From the NCBI GenBank assembly GCA_003427395.1, contig BFEA01000058.1, forward strand, positions 3,713,839 to 3,766,748: a stretch of 52,910 bases of DNA, given 5' to 3'. Shown here piece after piece: positions 33,171-42,772 of this stretch; the stretch's first letter is position 1, and every line of letters begins with the position of its first letter. Made by a program: the position numbers and the translations under genes. The notes under the pieces were generated by a model that was not told where the DNA came from, searched no databases, and worked only from the letters and a program-made list of their open reading frames with translations. Origin of the DNA: Chara braunii. Lineage: Eukaryota; Streptophyta; Charophyceae; Charales; Characeae.

Positions 33171-33377
33171 TGGCTGCCCGTGTTTTTTTTCTTGTTTCTT
33201 GGGTTTCTTTTTTTCTTGTGGCCGTGCCTGTGTTCTTTTTTGTTTGTTTTTTTGGGTTAGGGCGCACACTTTTTGTGAGTTTAGTACCATTCGGTCCAGA
33301 CAGTGTGACCCGCCCCAGTTTCAGCTCCTGAGTAACAGCTCCAAAACTGAAATTAGGGTTTGAGGGTGAAATTTTAT

Positions 33378-33378
<1 letters not shown>

Positions 33379-33409
<31 letters not shown>

Positions 33410-33428
33410 NNCTNTTTTTNTNTTNNTT
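33379..33428. repeat. poly-T tract with several N
   Basis: A homopolymer run with scattered N between 33410 and 33426; base calls are unreliable. Likely the reverse of a poly-A tail, but no retroelement body was recognised beside it. Confidence 0.9.
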
Positions 33429-34084
33429 CAAGGTTGTTGTGTACCAAATTTGGTCTCATTTGGAGCATTGGAATTTCCTCTGATAAGACCATGTCCAAAA
33501 ACGCTGAAAATTCGCTGAATCCAAAATGTCATTCAAGTGCACTTTTGCCTTACTGTTTCACCCTGTTTTTATTTTTATTTTTCGTTTTTTTTTAATTGGT
33601 TTGTTAATATGGTGTGCACTCTATGGAATGATGCATTTTCTGGTTAAAAAGGGTTTCTGGTTCTCTTATAAATAGCATTAAAAAAACGCTGAAAAGTTGG
33701 GTCTCCGTTAACCGCCTCTCGAAAAGCAGGTTGCCGCCTACCCGTGCTGAGGGCCAAGTTGAGCCTGGTGTTGGCCGTGTGTGTTTTGGATGGGGGAATG
33801 GGACGGAAAGGAGGTGGCCGAAAATGAGGGGCAGGAGGAGGAGGTGAGGAAGGAGCAGCAGGAGAGTTAGGAGAAAGCGGTGGGGGGGGAAGACAGCGAG
33901 GAAGAGGTGTGAGCCGCGGACGATACATTATACATGTACATCGTCATAGATACATACAAGATGAGACAGCACAGCTCCGCCCGTGTGAGGAAAGGATATT
34001 GCTGTAATTGGCATAAGCGTGTACGAAAACTCCCACAGCATCTGATATCCCCCTCCTAAGCCCAATAAAGACAGCCCGAATGGA
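33429..34084. other. unassigned non-coding DNA
   Basis: AT-rich then G-rich sequence with a purine block at 33780-33905. No gene seen. Confidence 0.4.
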
Positions 34085-34815
34085 CTACTGTGGAGTAGAG
34101 CCGAGTAGAGTAGAGCCGAGTAGAGTAGAGCCGAGTAGAGTAGAGCCGAGTAGAGTAGAGAGTAGAGTGGCGTTGATGGTGTTGAGTAGAGTAGAGTGGG
34201 GGGTAGAGAAGAGTAGAGGACAGTAGAGGAGCAGAGAGGAGAGGAGAGGAGAGGGGAGTAGAGGAAAATAGAGTAGAGTAAAGGAGAGCAGAGAAGAGCA
34301 GAGTAGAGATGAGCAGACACAGCAGAGCAGAGTACAGTAGAGCACAGTAGCGTAGAGAGTATAGAGAAGAGTAGAGGACAGTAGAGGAGCGGAGAGGAGA
34401 GGAGAGGAGAGGGGAGTAGAGGAAAGTAGAGTAGAGTAGAGGAGAGCAGAGAAGAGCAGAGCAGACAGAGCAGAACAGAGTACAGAGTAGAGTAGCGTAG
34501 AGAGTATAGAGTAGAGTAGAGTAGAGTAGAGTAGAGTAGAGTAGAGTAGAGTAGAGTAGAGTATAGAAGAGAATATAGCACAGAGTAGGGTGTAGAGCAG
34601 AGTAGAGTCGAGTCTAGAGTACTAGGGCAAAGAGACTGGAGAGTAAAGTAGAGTAAAGCAGAGTAAATTAGAGTAGAGTACAGGAGAGTAGACAGTAGAG
34701 TACGAAGTAGAGAGTAGAGTAGAGCGTGGAGAATAGCGTAGAGAGTAGAGTTGAGTACAGAGGAGAGAGGATAAAGCAGAGAGGGGAGAGGAGAGGAGAG
34801 GAGAGTACATAGACC
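34085..34815. repeat. (TAGAG)n pentanucleotide satellite, ~730 bp
   Basis: Variants of GAGTAGAGTAGAGCC, GAGTAGAGTA and GAGAGGAGAGGAGAG, with higher-order repetition: the block near 34200-34300 recurs near 34365-34460. A 357-codon minus-strand frame (33928-35001) through it is Leu/Ser/Tyr repeats produced because the 5-base unit rarely makes stops. Confidence 0.93.
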
Positions 34816-35544
34816 GGAAGCAAAGCAGTTCAGGAGCACAGGGGCATGGTGCCGGGAGTAAAGCAGTTCAGGAGGAGGTAATAACAGATACCTGCATAAG
34901 ACGAGCAGAGGATGTAAAACAAAGAATTCAAACAGAAAATAGAAAGAAAGGCTATCATCAAACGCTGTTACAGAAGATGAGGGGTTGCCAAATTTCAACA
35001 TATTTGGGATTCAAAGCAAACTCCCTGGTTAGCCGTGTATCACTGGCACCTAGTAGAAGAGCATATTGCAATGTGAAAATCTCTGGAAGGCTACAGAGAT
35101 GAGAATTGAAAACATGGTTACGATCTGGACGTCCGGGCCGCAGTGCAGAAAGTCTGGGTCTGGTGTCCGGTCCAAAGTGTCCGGATCCATCCCCCCAAAA
35201 AAAATCCGACTTGAAAAAAAAAAAAAAAAAAAAAATCTGAAAAAAACTTTTAAAAAGTTTATGTTATGCAGTGTTGCAATACAAAAATCTTCTGGCTGAG
35301 CAGGTGGTTGGAACCAACAGTCTGTGTGGTTCAATCGTGATGTGAGTAGGTGATGTGCCACTTTGCTATGTGTTGGATGTGCAGGCTGCCTTGTCTGTGC
35401 TCCACCGTTGCCTGACTGCCCATCCTGCTTGGGTCACATGCCGATTTTTGCAAGCTGGTGTGTTCACTGTGTGGTGTGGCCGCGGTGTTCATGTCGCCTT
35501 GTGCCCCGCTGCTCTGCTGCCTTGCCGCCCATCTGCATGCCGTG
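34816..35544. other. unassigned DNA with poly-A tract
   Basis: Contains AAAAAAAATCCGACTTG then about 24 A at 35213-35236, followed by TTTATGTTATGCAG, an order also seen in the insert at 11188-11465. No gene. Confidence 0.45.
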
Positions 35545-35985
35545 CTTTCCGTGTCCTTTGCTTGTGTGCCGTGTAGTTTGGCTGCCTCGTTGGTGTTCCC
35601 CTGTGCGTCACTGCGTGGTTGCTGTGCTGCTCGTCCACTTGCCCTGTCATTCCTTGCAGTTGTTTTTGGCGCTGTGCAGTCGTGCTGCCTCGGCAGCATT
35701 GCCAGGTGCTTTGCTGAGCCGCTATGTTCCACTTGGGGACAGTCTGCATACAACACCAAACCATCAATACCGCCCTGCCTTCCCTGTCCTGTGCTTGTGT
35801 GCCGCATAGTTTGGATGCCCTGTTGGTGTTGGCCTGTGCATCACTGCGTGGTTCCTGTGCTGCTCGTCCACTTGCCCTGTCATTCCTTGCAGTTGTTTTT
35901 GGCACTGTGCAGTCGTGTTACCTCGGCAGCATTGACCGGTGCTTCGCTGAGCTGCTATGTTCCACTTGGGGTAAGTCTGCCTTCA
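35545..35985. repeat. two tandem ~235-bp units
   Basis: The block GTGCCGTGTAGTTTGG through CTGAGCCGCTATGTTCCACTTGGGG (from about 35568) recurs about 235 bases on (from about 35803) with modest substitution. The open frames across them are Cys/Leu/Ser-rich and differ between units. Confidence 0.85.
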
Positions 35986-36159
35986 ACACGGGTCGAAGGG
36001 GTCATGACCCAAACCATCAATATCGAGATTCCACTGATTGTCAAGGGTTCAGCCTCCTGATGAGACGGTGCAACTCCGACGAAACAATCTATCAACAGTT
36101 TTATTTTTTTCAGTCTTTGAAAAATTTTGGACTTCCGACTTCGTATATTTTTACTTTGT

Positions 36160-36610
36160 CTTTATCCGTGTGCTTGTGTCTCGTCTGCTTGGTCCGCTCG
36201 GTGTGCTTTGTGTCGTCTGCTTTGGTCTGTTTAGTGTGCTCATGTGTCGTCTGGTTGATATACTTGTGTGTTGTCTGCCCTCCTGCCTCCACTGTGCCCT
36301 CCAGCCTTGGTCATTTGCTGCTGTTCGACATCCTATGCCTTGTCACCTCATGTCTTTCCCTTAGTACCTCATGTGCTGTCTGCCCTCCTGCCCCTCCCGT
36401 GCCCTCCAGCATTTATCCTTTGCTGCTGTTTGTGCTCCTATGCCTTGTCGCCTCATGTTTTTGTGTGCCGTGCCCTCCAGGCTTCGTCCTTTGCTGCTGT
36501 TTGTCGCCTGGTCTTTCCTTCATTAGCTTCTGTGCCGTCTGCCCTCCCCCCTCCCCTGTGCCCTCCAGCCTATGTGTCGCCTCCCTGCTCTTGGCTGGTT
36601 GTTGCTTAGT
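36160..36610. repeat. T/C-rich region with repeated GCCCTCC phrases
   Basis: Phrases such as GTCTGCCCTCCTGCC, GTGCCCTCCAGC and TCCTTTGCTGCTGTT recur four or more times at 80-110 base spacing. The 315-codon frame across 35724-36671 is Cys/Leu/Pro-rich repeat translation. I see no gene. Confidence 0.65.
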
Positions 36611-36633
36611 CGCTGTTTATTGTTTTCTCCAGG

Positions 36634-36979
36634 GTTGCATACCCGCCAACTGTTTTACAGCCAACCGGTAGAGCTGACCGGTTGGCGCTCTGCAAAACAG
36701 TCAGTGAACAGCCATCCACTGTTTTTTTCCAAATCCGAGTAAGGGGCTGTACAACCCAAATCCGCTGAGAAACTTTCGGGGATTGGGCCGGATACAGGGG
36801 GGTATAGGAGGGGTATGGTGGGTTATAAGAGTGGTGGAATAAGGGGCACTGGGGGAGGGTATGAGGGTGTTTTGGGGGATCTCCTTTTTTTTTTTTTTTT
36901 TTTTTTTAACGGGGTGCCGACGACCCCCGACCGGTAGGTGTCGACCAGCCGAGGGGTGCTGACCGACGGGGTATGCAAC
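36634..36979. mobile_element. ~350-bp inverted-repeat element (GTTGCATACCC ends)
   Basis: Starts GTTGCATACCCG and ends with the inverse, CGGGGTATGCAAC. Inner phrases ACCGGTAGGTGTCGACCAGCC recur at 39550-39580 (ACCGGTAGGTGCCGACCAGCC), where a related end reads GGGCTGTGCAAC. Contains a T run at 36888-36907. No target duplication is clear. hAT-like size and ends, but not provable. Confidence 0.55.
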
Positions 36980-37590
36980 ACTGAACAGATGGTTAATTGG
37001 TCAGGATGCCAATCAGATATCCCAAATACCATGGAAAAAGTTCAAAACAATTCAGCCTGTCAAAATCAGGAGCCTCCGATGGCTCATCTCCTATGTGGCT
37101 CTACCAGCCAACCAATGGTTGCATATTAAAAGAAGGGAAGGAAGACCAATCCAAGTAGCTCGGGCTTATGTGTGGGATGCTCGGACAATGAATCGGAAGA
37201 TATGTTACACTGCTTAATACGGCGTAGAGAGGTGACGGAATACTCGGTTATCCGGTCTTTGGGAATTCCTTTTCGCTACCCCCCTTCCTTGACCACATCA
37301 TCCAAATCCTCCTATGGACTAACGTCCCTGCCCACTTTCGCAAGACGGAGAGGATCTGGTTCGGCATGATCAGAAAGGTGACACTGTGGTCTATATGGAA
37401 GGAAAGGTGCTGAAGAACTCTTGAAGGCCTGTCTACTCGACGAGAGAGCATCTGGGCGGCTACAAGGTTGTTGTTGATTCAGGCTGAGATCCTATGCAAG
37501 TGGCAGAAAACAAATCATTCTATGCCGGACGATCTGGACCTACAGCAGGAGGCAGGGTAGCGGACATAAATGGATCCTGTATACAGTGGA
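36980..37590 (+). pseudogene. LINE (non-LTR) ORF2 3'-end fragment
   Basis: In one frame CVGCSDNESEDMLHCLIRR resembles the Cys/His zf-RVT finger after LINE reverse transcriptases. In another frame DHIIQILLWTNVPAHFRKTE followed by RIWFGMIRKVTLWSIWKERC resembles the plant L1 tail ('...W..W...IW..R'). Frames are shifted and contain stops. The RT domain itself is absent, so this is a 5'-truncated relic. The match is by pattern only; a protein search is needed to confirm. Confidence 0.5.
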
Positions 37591-39047
37591 AAGAATGACA
37601 CAACTCAGAACTGGGGCTTAGAGCGCAGAGGTGGCCAATCAGTAGAACAGCAGGACCCAATACAAGCCACATAAAATTGATGGCATGGCAGAGAGGAGGA
37701 GACCAGCAAAGCAGCGGTCAACGACCTACAAGATCAGAGTTCCAGCAAGACATCCCCAACAAGCTCAGGGGCTTTTGGCTTCCACATCTCGTAAAATCCT
37801 TTCTTGTTTTCACATTAAATTTGGCAGGTTTGGGTAAACAAACCTGAGAGGATAGGTAGAGAGAAGGCAAGCTGACAGCCAGTTCTCCAGGCATCTGGAG
37901 CAATCAATGCTGATCATGGGTCCTTCGGCCAACTGGAAGGAAGCGTGAGGGTGTTCTTGTTGTATTTCTGACTAACCGGTGGAATAGGAACGGGGCCGCA
38001 GAGGAGGTGGGACGCTCAGACCCCACTCAATCTCGCAGCAGGCTCCTGACCAACCACTAGTTTGTTATCGTCAGCACCACGGCAGAAGGCTGAAAGGAGA
38101 AGCCTGTTCCCTAAAAGCAACGCCAAAAGGAAGGGTAGCAGGATAGTTTTTAACTGAACAGTAGGTGAGCGCAGGCTAGTCAGTAGGATGCTTAGCAGTA
38201 GGCAGGGTTGAGGGGTTAAGCTCGGCTTTGAAAGAATTATTCATTTAGAGGTACTTGATACTGGGGTCCTGCAGGGTCCCGTCAAAAGCATAACACTGGG
38301 TAATGCTCCCAGATCCGGTCGTTATGTGGGGTGGCCAGCCCCTCTCTTCTATACTCTTACTAAAGAGCGGAGCGGGTCGCGACACTCCCGCGAGGCCCGA
38401 TTCGCAGTGTTGGGAAAATGGTTGGGACACGGGGGAGCGGGCCCAGAAGAAACCGCCACTCGCGTGGCACATTTTTTTTTGATGCGCACTGCCTTCCAGG
38501 GGACAGTGGTGGGCCTGGGGATGAATCTTTCCCCAGGAATTGGGAAGATGCGCTGCCGTTTTCTATTCTTTTTTGACGACACATGTGTTGGGCCGCATGA
38601 ATCTGCAAAATGAGAGTGAATCTCCCGCTAGAACCTTGGAAGATGTATTCGCAGTGCTGGACCGTGTGGGGTCTAGACGATTGGCCCCAACGTAGAAGGG
38701 TATAGAGGATTCGGAGCGGGGGCTGGAGCTGCGGATTCGGCATTCGGCTGGCCACCGACTCCTAGGAGCAGAGACAGATGGGGGGTGCGAGGGGACAGAC
38801 GGGTTGTGCGAGGACGGTGGTGGGTTGGCGACGGAACTGCGCGGGGGTGGAGGTCCTTGCCATGTGGATGGGGAGCGAGGTGAAGCTGTGAGGACGTGTA
38901 CAGTGCAGTTTCGGCTGCGCAACGACTTGTGCAAACGGGGACAGAGGCTGTGCGAGTTTGGTGACCGTGTGAAGAACGAAGCTTGACGATCACGTCTCGG
39001 AGAAAAGCGGTGTGGGACGGAACTGCGTGGTTTGCAGGGTGCACTCG
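37591..39047. other. unassigned DNA
   Basis: No gene recognised. Frames on the minus strand between 38360 and 39089 overlap each other and one runs into the adapter, so they are not credible. Confidence 0.4.
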
Positions 39048-39085
39048 CTGTCTCTTATACACATCTAGATGTGTATAAGAGACAG
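39048..39085. other. Tn5/Nextera adapter junction (artefact)
   Basis: CTGTCTCTTATACACATCT followed directly by its reverse complement AGATGTGTATAAGAGACAG. This is the Tn5 mosaic end in the head-to-head arrangement made by mate-pair circularisation. It is a laboratory sequence, not genomic. Its translation gives the tell-tale VSYTHLDVYKRQ. Confidence 0.99.
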
Positions 39086-39470
39086 GCATTGTATTTTCCG
39101 TTGGATGTGTATCTCGGAATTGGCCAGGGTCATAACACAGGGGAAGAAGGTAGCACCGGAGTGTTGTTGTACCTCAGGAGATAGGGGGTTCTGCTAAGGA
39201 CAATAAACGTGTGCAACCTTGCAAGCTGGCCATTAAATGGTTTGAAGTTTGAACTTCAAAGAGCAGGTGTGGAGGGTTAGGGTTGGAGCAACAGAGGAAG
39301 TGAGCCATAGCAATCAGCCACTGATTCTGATTCATTCATATTCATTCATTTCTGTTGCTAATTATTACTATTAAGATCTTCGAATGGTGGGAGAAAGGAG
39401 GGAGATGACATTGGTTCCAGCTTCTTCTTCTTCTTCTTATTATTACTATTCTCCTCCTCAACCTCCTCCT
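39086..39470 (+). other. 385-bp misplaced copy of 25818-26202 (artefact)
   Basis: Starting at the adapter and ending at the N (39471), the sequence is, as far as I can compare by eye, identical to 25818-26202, including the end of solo LTR 1 and the start of the trinucleotide tract. Together with the adapter this is a chimeric mate-pair read used to fill a gap. Confidence 0.95.
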
Positions 39471-39471
39471 N

Positions 39472-39773
39472 GGGGTTATCGGGGGTTATGGACTCCAAAA
39501 AAAATAGATTTTATTTTTTTGTTTTCTTTTGTGGGGTGTCAATGACCACGAACCGGTAGGTGCCGACCAGCCAACCGGTTGGCTGGTTGGCAGCCCACCA
39601 ATCAAGGGGCGCCGACCATCGGGCTGTGCAACTCTGGTTTTCTCCATCCTGCCGACCGTCGGGCTGTGCAACTCTGGTTTACTGCCTCATGTCCTTGTGA
39701 TTACTCGGTGTGTTTCTTCCTTTTGGAGCGAGTTTACCAGGAATTGTGGCATCCCAAAAGAAAGACAAATCCT
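39472..39773. other. fragment related to the 36.6 kb inverted-repeat element
   Basis: Shares ACCGGTAGGTGCCGACCAGCC and a GGGCTGTGCAAC end with 36634-36979. The phrase CATCGGGCTGTGCAACTCTGGTTT occurs twice (about 39628 and 39657). No gene. Confidence 0.5.
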
Positions 39774-39996
39774 CATACTCCACAAGTGGCATCTGTGTAA
39801 GTCCTGATGATGGAATTGGACTATGGGCTGGATTGTCATACCGTGGCTTGACACGGAGTTCTTAGCACTAACGTGCTACGTGTATCTTAATCTTCATACT
39901 CCACAAGTTATATCTGTGTAAGTCCTGATGATGGTATTGGACTGTGGGATGGACTGTCATACCGGTTCCTAACACTGATATGCTACGTGTATCTTA
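39774..39996. repeat. two tandem ~121-bp units
   Basis: CATACTCCACAAG through GCTACGTGTATCTTAA occurs at 39774-39890 and 39895-39997. In the first unit TTAA is followed by the start of the next unit; in the second it is followed by the family A terminus. Confidence 0.85.
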
Positions 39997-40470
39997 AACC
40001 ACCACTCCCTCCGCCAGCCGGAAATAGCCCTCCCTGTGAGTTCGGGCGGGTTTTGAGTTCGGGCGGTGACCGGAGGCCGAAACCGCGGGCCTAGTCCCGG
40101 AATTTGACAGCGGCAACTTTGGCAATTTTTCGCCGCCAGAAGAATTCACACAAAATTCTGAAACTTTGAGCATTCGTAGATCAGGTCGTGATCGTTCCAG
40201 GAAAAATATCAGAAACATAAAAGAAAATCAAATCATTTTGGCTGTGAAACAATCGCCGTCCCAATTCATTGCATGTTCCAGTTTTGCCACAGTGCCGTTT
40301 GTAGGCCAACGGGAAAAGTACAACTTCTGTGATTTTTCCCGCTCCGAAGAATGCATCAAAGACTCTGAAAATTGGAGGGTCCGTAGATTTGCTCGTGATC
40401 TTTCCAGGAAAAATATTTTTAAAAACCAAAAAATTGTTTAAACCATGAAATAAATCGTGGAAGCATTTCA
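39994..40470 (-). mobile_element. family A TIR element, copy 2, truncated and inverted
   Basis: Begins TTAAACCACCACTCCCTCCG and continues AGGGAGGGCT in inverse orientation to 3118-3150 (GCCCGAACTCACAGGGAGGGC). It shares CTACGGACCCT, TCCTGGAAAGATCACGA and GATTTATTTCATGG with 2365-3166. The far end is missing. It abuts the TTAA of the 121-bp repeat unit, which shows the site as it was before insertion. Confidence 0.7.
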
Positions 40471-40576
40471 ACAAATTTCACAATTTTTGTGTTTGTTTCG
40501 GTTCTCCACACTGTACTACCGGCAGCCCTAATGAACCTGTGCTACCAGTCCCCCCAATTTCTTGATGTCGGGTTTA

Positions 40577-40585
40577 ACACACACA

Positions 40586-40619
<34 letters not shown>
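40577..40619. repeat. (CA)n microsatellite
   Basis: About 42 bases with one AA interruption near 40588. Confidence 0.95.
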
Positions 40620-40621
<2 letters not shown>

Positions 40622-41122
40622 GTCGGACTGACCCACCTTCTTGTGTGCACTACTATATTACATATAGGTAGACGCCTCATGGGGGCAAGCAGGGAGAATG
40701 GAGAAGAAGGTGGAGTGTGAAGATTTCAGCCCGTGTGTCTTCTTATGTGCACCACATATTTCTTTGAGGAACATTTCCACTGATCATTTCAGCAGGAAAA
40801 AAGAAGAAGGTGCAGTAAGCAGGCTTGTTGAGTCTGCTGTACTCTCTCGTGCGCCGTGTCCTGTGTTATTCTTTTGTGTGCCATGTCCCATGTCACTTAT
40901 TCTTTTTCTGCACCTTGTTGGCTCACATTCGGCAAGAGTCTTTTCGTCCTCATGCCCACACATCCAGTGTGGGCAAGAGGAGAGCAAGAGCAATCTGAAG
41001 CCAGCAATCACATATTTAACCGGGCGCCAGCCACCTTCACCAGCAATCAGTTATTTAACATGCCCACACATCCAGTGGCAAAAGTCTACGGAAGTGTGAC
41101 AATGACGCTGGGAAACACCCAC
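40620..41122. other. non-coding, probable intron of the LETM1-like gene
   Basis: Follows the donor site at 41248 downstream on the minus strand. The next LETM1-like exon is not found here or further left to the adapter junction, so the intron is long or the assembly is wrong. Confidence 0.4.
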
Positions 41123-41221
41123 CATCTTCACCCGAATAGAACCCATAGTCATTATCGCTGCATCTAGAAGTTGTACCAAATACAGCTACAATGACCGGAC
41201 ATTCTATTTGGGTGAAGACGG
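41123..41221. mobile_element. foldback element (family F), copy 1
   Basis: A 99-bp near-palindrome. The left arm CATCTTCACCCGAATAGAA pairs with the right arm, whose complement reads CGTCTTCACCCAAATAGAA. The arms are about 38 bases with a ~22-base loop. It lies 27 bases inside an intron from the splice donor of the neighbouring exon. Confidence 0.85.
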
Positions 41222-41248
41222 TCGCGGTGCTGTGAGCTTGTCACTCAC

Positions 41249-41428
41249 CTCTCTAGGCTTCAAGGTAGTCCCTCCAACGGCAGCAACAAATACTCTCCCA
41301 GCATAGACAAGATCCCCTGCAAGCAACCGTAAGCCCCTCCAGTAAAAGCTAATCCCCTCCTTGAGCTTCATCGTCCCCTCCTGCATCGCCATTTGTGCTC
41401 TCTGCCCGACTGGAATAACGGCCTGCTG
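41249..41428 (-). CDS. LETM1-like gene, exon (60 codons)
   Basis: Acceptor GCATTCAG and donor GAG/GTGAGT frame an exactly 180-base exon in phase 0. It encodes [20 protein letters not shown], then [20 protein letters not shown], then [19 protein letters not shown]. The amphipathic '[16 protein letters not shown]' and the end GTTLKPRE match the start of the LETM1-like domain in plant and algal proteins, where 'LKPRE' is followed by 'V..LRRT..DL...IPF..IL' on the next exon. LETM1 proteins are inner-membrane organelle proteins linked to K+/H+ or Ca2+ exchange and ribosome binding; the role of plant LETM1-like members is less settled. The family call is pattern memory, not a search. The next exon is missing from this assembly segment. 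Confidence 0.62.
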
Positions 41429-41659
41429 CTGAATGCCTAACCTGTTCTTAAAATCTGTTGGCCATTCAAAAAACGATACGACAACATGCCGCGCAAGCAA
41501 GCAAGCAATCACTACTGTGCGTGCACACAAACAAGATTGTATCCACATGCAATGCTCATGCAACGTGTACCTCCGTCCATCAATCATTCGGATTCCGCAG
41601 TTATACTGGCATACTCTGGTGGGCATACTCGCACAATCACTTTCGTAAGCGAATCTCAC

Positions 41660-41742
41660 CTCAGTTACAGCCAGACTTGCATGCATCTGACCACAATCAC
41701 GTCCAGAGCTCAGTTGAAACGTAGTAGTAGGGTTGATATGCC
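41660..41742 (-). CDS. LETM1-like gene, preceding exon
   Basis: 83 bases. Acceptor AGACTGAG and donor GAG/GTGAGA. Two bases complete a split Gly codon, then [20 protein letters not shown] and ASLAVTE. It ends in phase 0, which fits the start of the 60-codon exon. The intervening intron (41429-41659) is 231 bases. The sequence itself is not diagnostic; the call rests on splice sites and phase. Confidence 0.5.
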
Positions 41743-42227
41743 CTCAGTCTATCAATTGACAGACACATATCAGGTTGACACGACAGACTGAAAAGAACCA
41801 AGACTCCTTTATGCTAGTGTTTGCATGTAACATCGGAACAACATGAACCTTTCTACTTATCCTCGCACACAACAACCTCCTGTTCTAATATTTGCACATA
41901 AGTGCCATGGATGTCAGATGTCGGCTGACGATCATCAGTAATAAGTTAGTATTAATTAATCTGTACTGTGATGTAGATCAATATAGGGTACTGTGATCAC
42001 TTTATAGTAGGATTGTACAGTTCGGAAGACGATTCACGTTTCCCAGTTTCTTCTTGTCATTTTGCAATCTTAACAGCATGATGATTGACAACTTAACACC
42101 AGAAGTCATTTTGTGGTCACATTTGGTCTCTCATTACTGTACCACTTCATGGACAAGTTCAGAATACCAAGTTTCAAACAAAAAAAACGGGGATAAAGAT
42201 GTCAGCCGTTCTCCCCCTTCCAACTTA

Positions 42228-42315
42228 CCACTCTTGGAAAATGGAACCCATGGCTCCCCTTTATACAACTTTGCCTTGGATCTGATGGTCATAAAATCCC
42301 CCAATCTGGCAATAG
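42228..42315 (-). CDS. LETM1-like gene, upstream exon
   Basis: 88 bases, acceptor TATAGTTATTGCAG and donor AGTG/GTAAGT. Reads (A)IARLGDFMTIRSKAKLYKGE and PWVPFSKS with split codons at both ends: it accepts one base from 43511 and passes one base to 41742, and both joins keep frame. A decayed copy of the exon lies next to it at about 42380-42470. Confidence 0.5.
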
Positions 42316-42377
42316 CTGCAATAACTATAACCATACTTGCAACCGCACTGTGCTCCGCACTCTGGACTCCCCCTTTC

Positions 42378-42475
42378 ACTATACACTCGCGGAAAATGGA
42401 GCCCATGGCTCCCCTTTATACAACTTCGCCTCTGGTCTGGTGGTCATAAAATCCCCCAGTGTGGCAACAGCCGCA
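42378..42475 (-). pseudogene. decayed tandem copy of the 42228-42315 exon
   Basis: Reads TLGDFMTTRPEAKLYKGEPW, close to the neighbouring exon (RLGDFMTIRSKAKLYKGEPW). The acceptor AG is lost (GATTGCGG in place of TATTGCAG) and the donor reads AGT/GTATAG. Either a dead duplicate or an alternative exon that has lost its acceptor. Confidence 0.6.
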
Positions 42476-42590
42476 ATCCCTACAGGCTAGAACGAATGCC
42501 TCTGATGGTCATAATCCCCTTGATAGTAGTGGATACACATTCTTTTGTTTTCACCATACTTTTCTGAGACACTCGTGATGAGATGAGCAA

Positions 42591-42595
<5 letters not shown>

Positions 42596-42669
<74 letters not shown>
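42596..42669. repeat. (CT)n microsatellite, intronic
   Basis: About 74 bases of pure CT repeat between two putative exons. Confidence 0.97.
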
Positions 42670-42671
<2 letters not shown>

Positions 42672-42772
42672 CTGTGCATGTGTAACCGACAACGCAAGGT
42701 ATACATGAATGCAGACAAGAAAAAGACTAGTCATGCAGAGTAGTACACTACAGAGTTTTACACAACTATCCA

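Noticed and set aside
32877-33498. Gly/Trp/Tyr-rich frames resembling glycine-rich proteins
   Set aside because: Direct translation of the minisatellite on the minus strand; one frame passes through poly-T with N.
33928-35001. 357-codon minus-strand frame, the longest in the window
   Set aside because: Translation of the TAGAG pentamer array; Leu/Ser/Tyr repeats without a domain or splice support.
35363-36671. Frames of 148-315 codons rich in Cys, Leu and Ser, with apparent hydrophobic segments
   Set aside because: They follow tandem 235-bp and shorter T/C-rich repeats; different frames are open in each unit.
38360-39089. Overlapping minus-strand frames of 123-138 codons
   Set aside because: Mutually overlapping, and the last begins inside the sequencing adapter (MPVSYTHLDVYKRQ).
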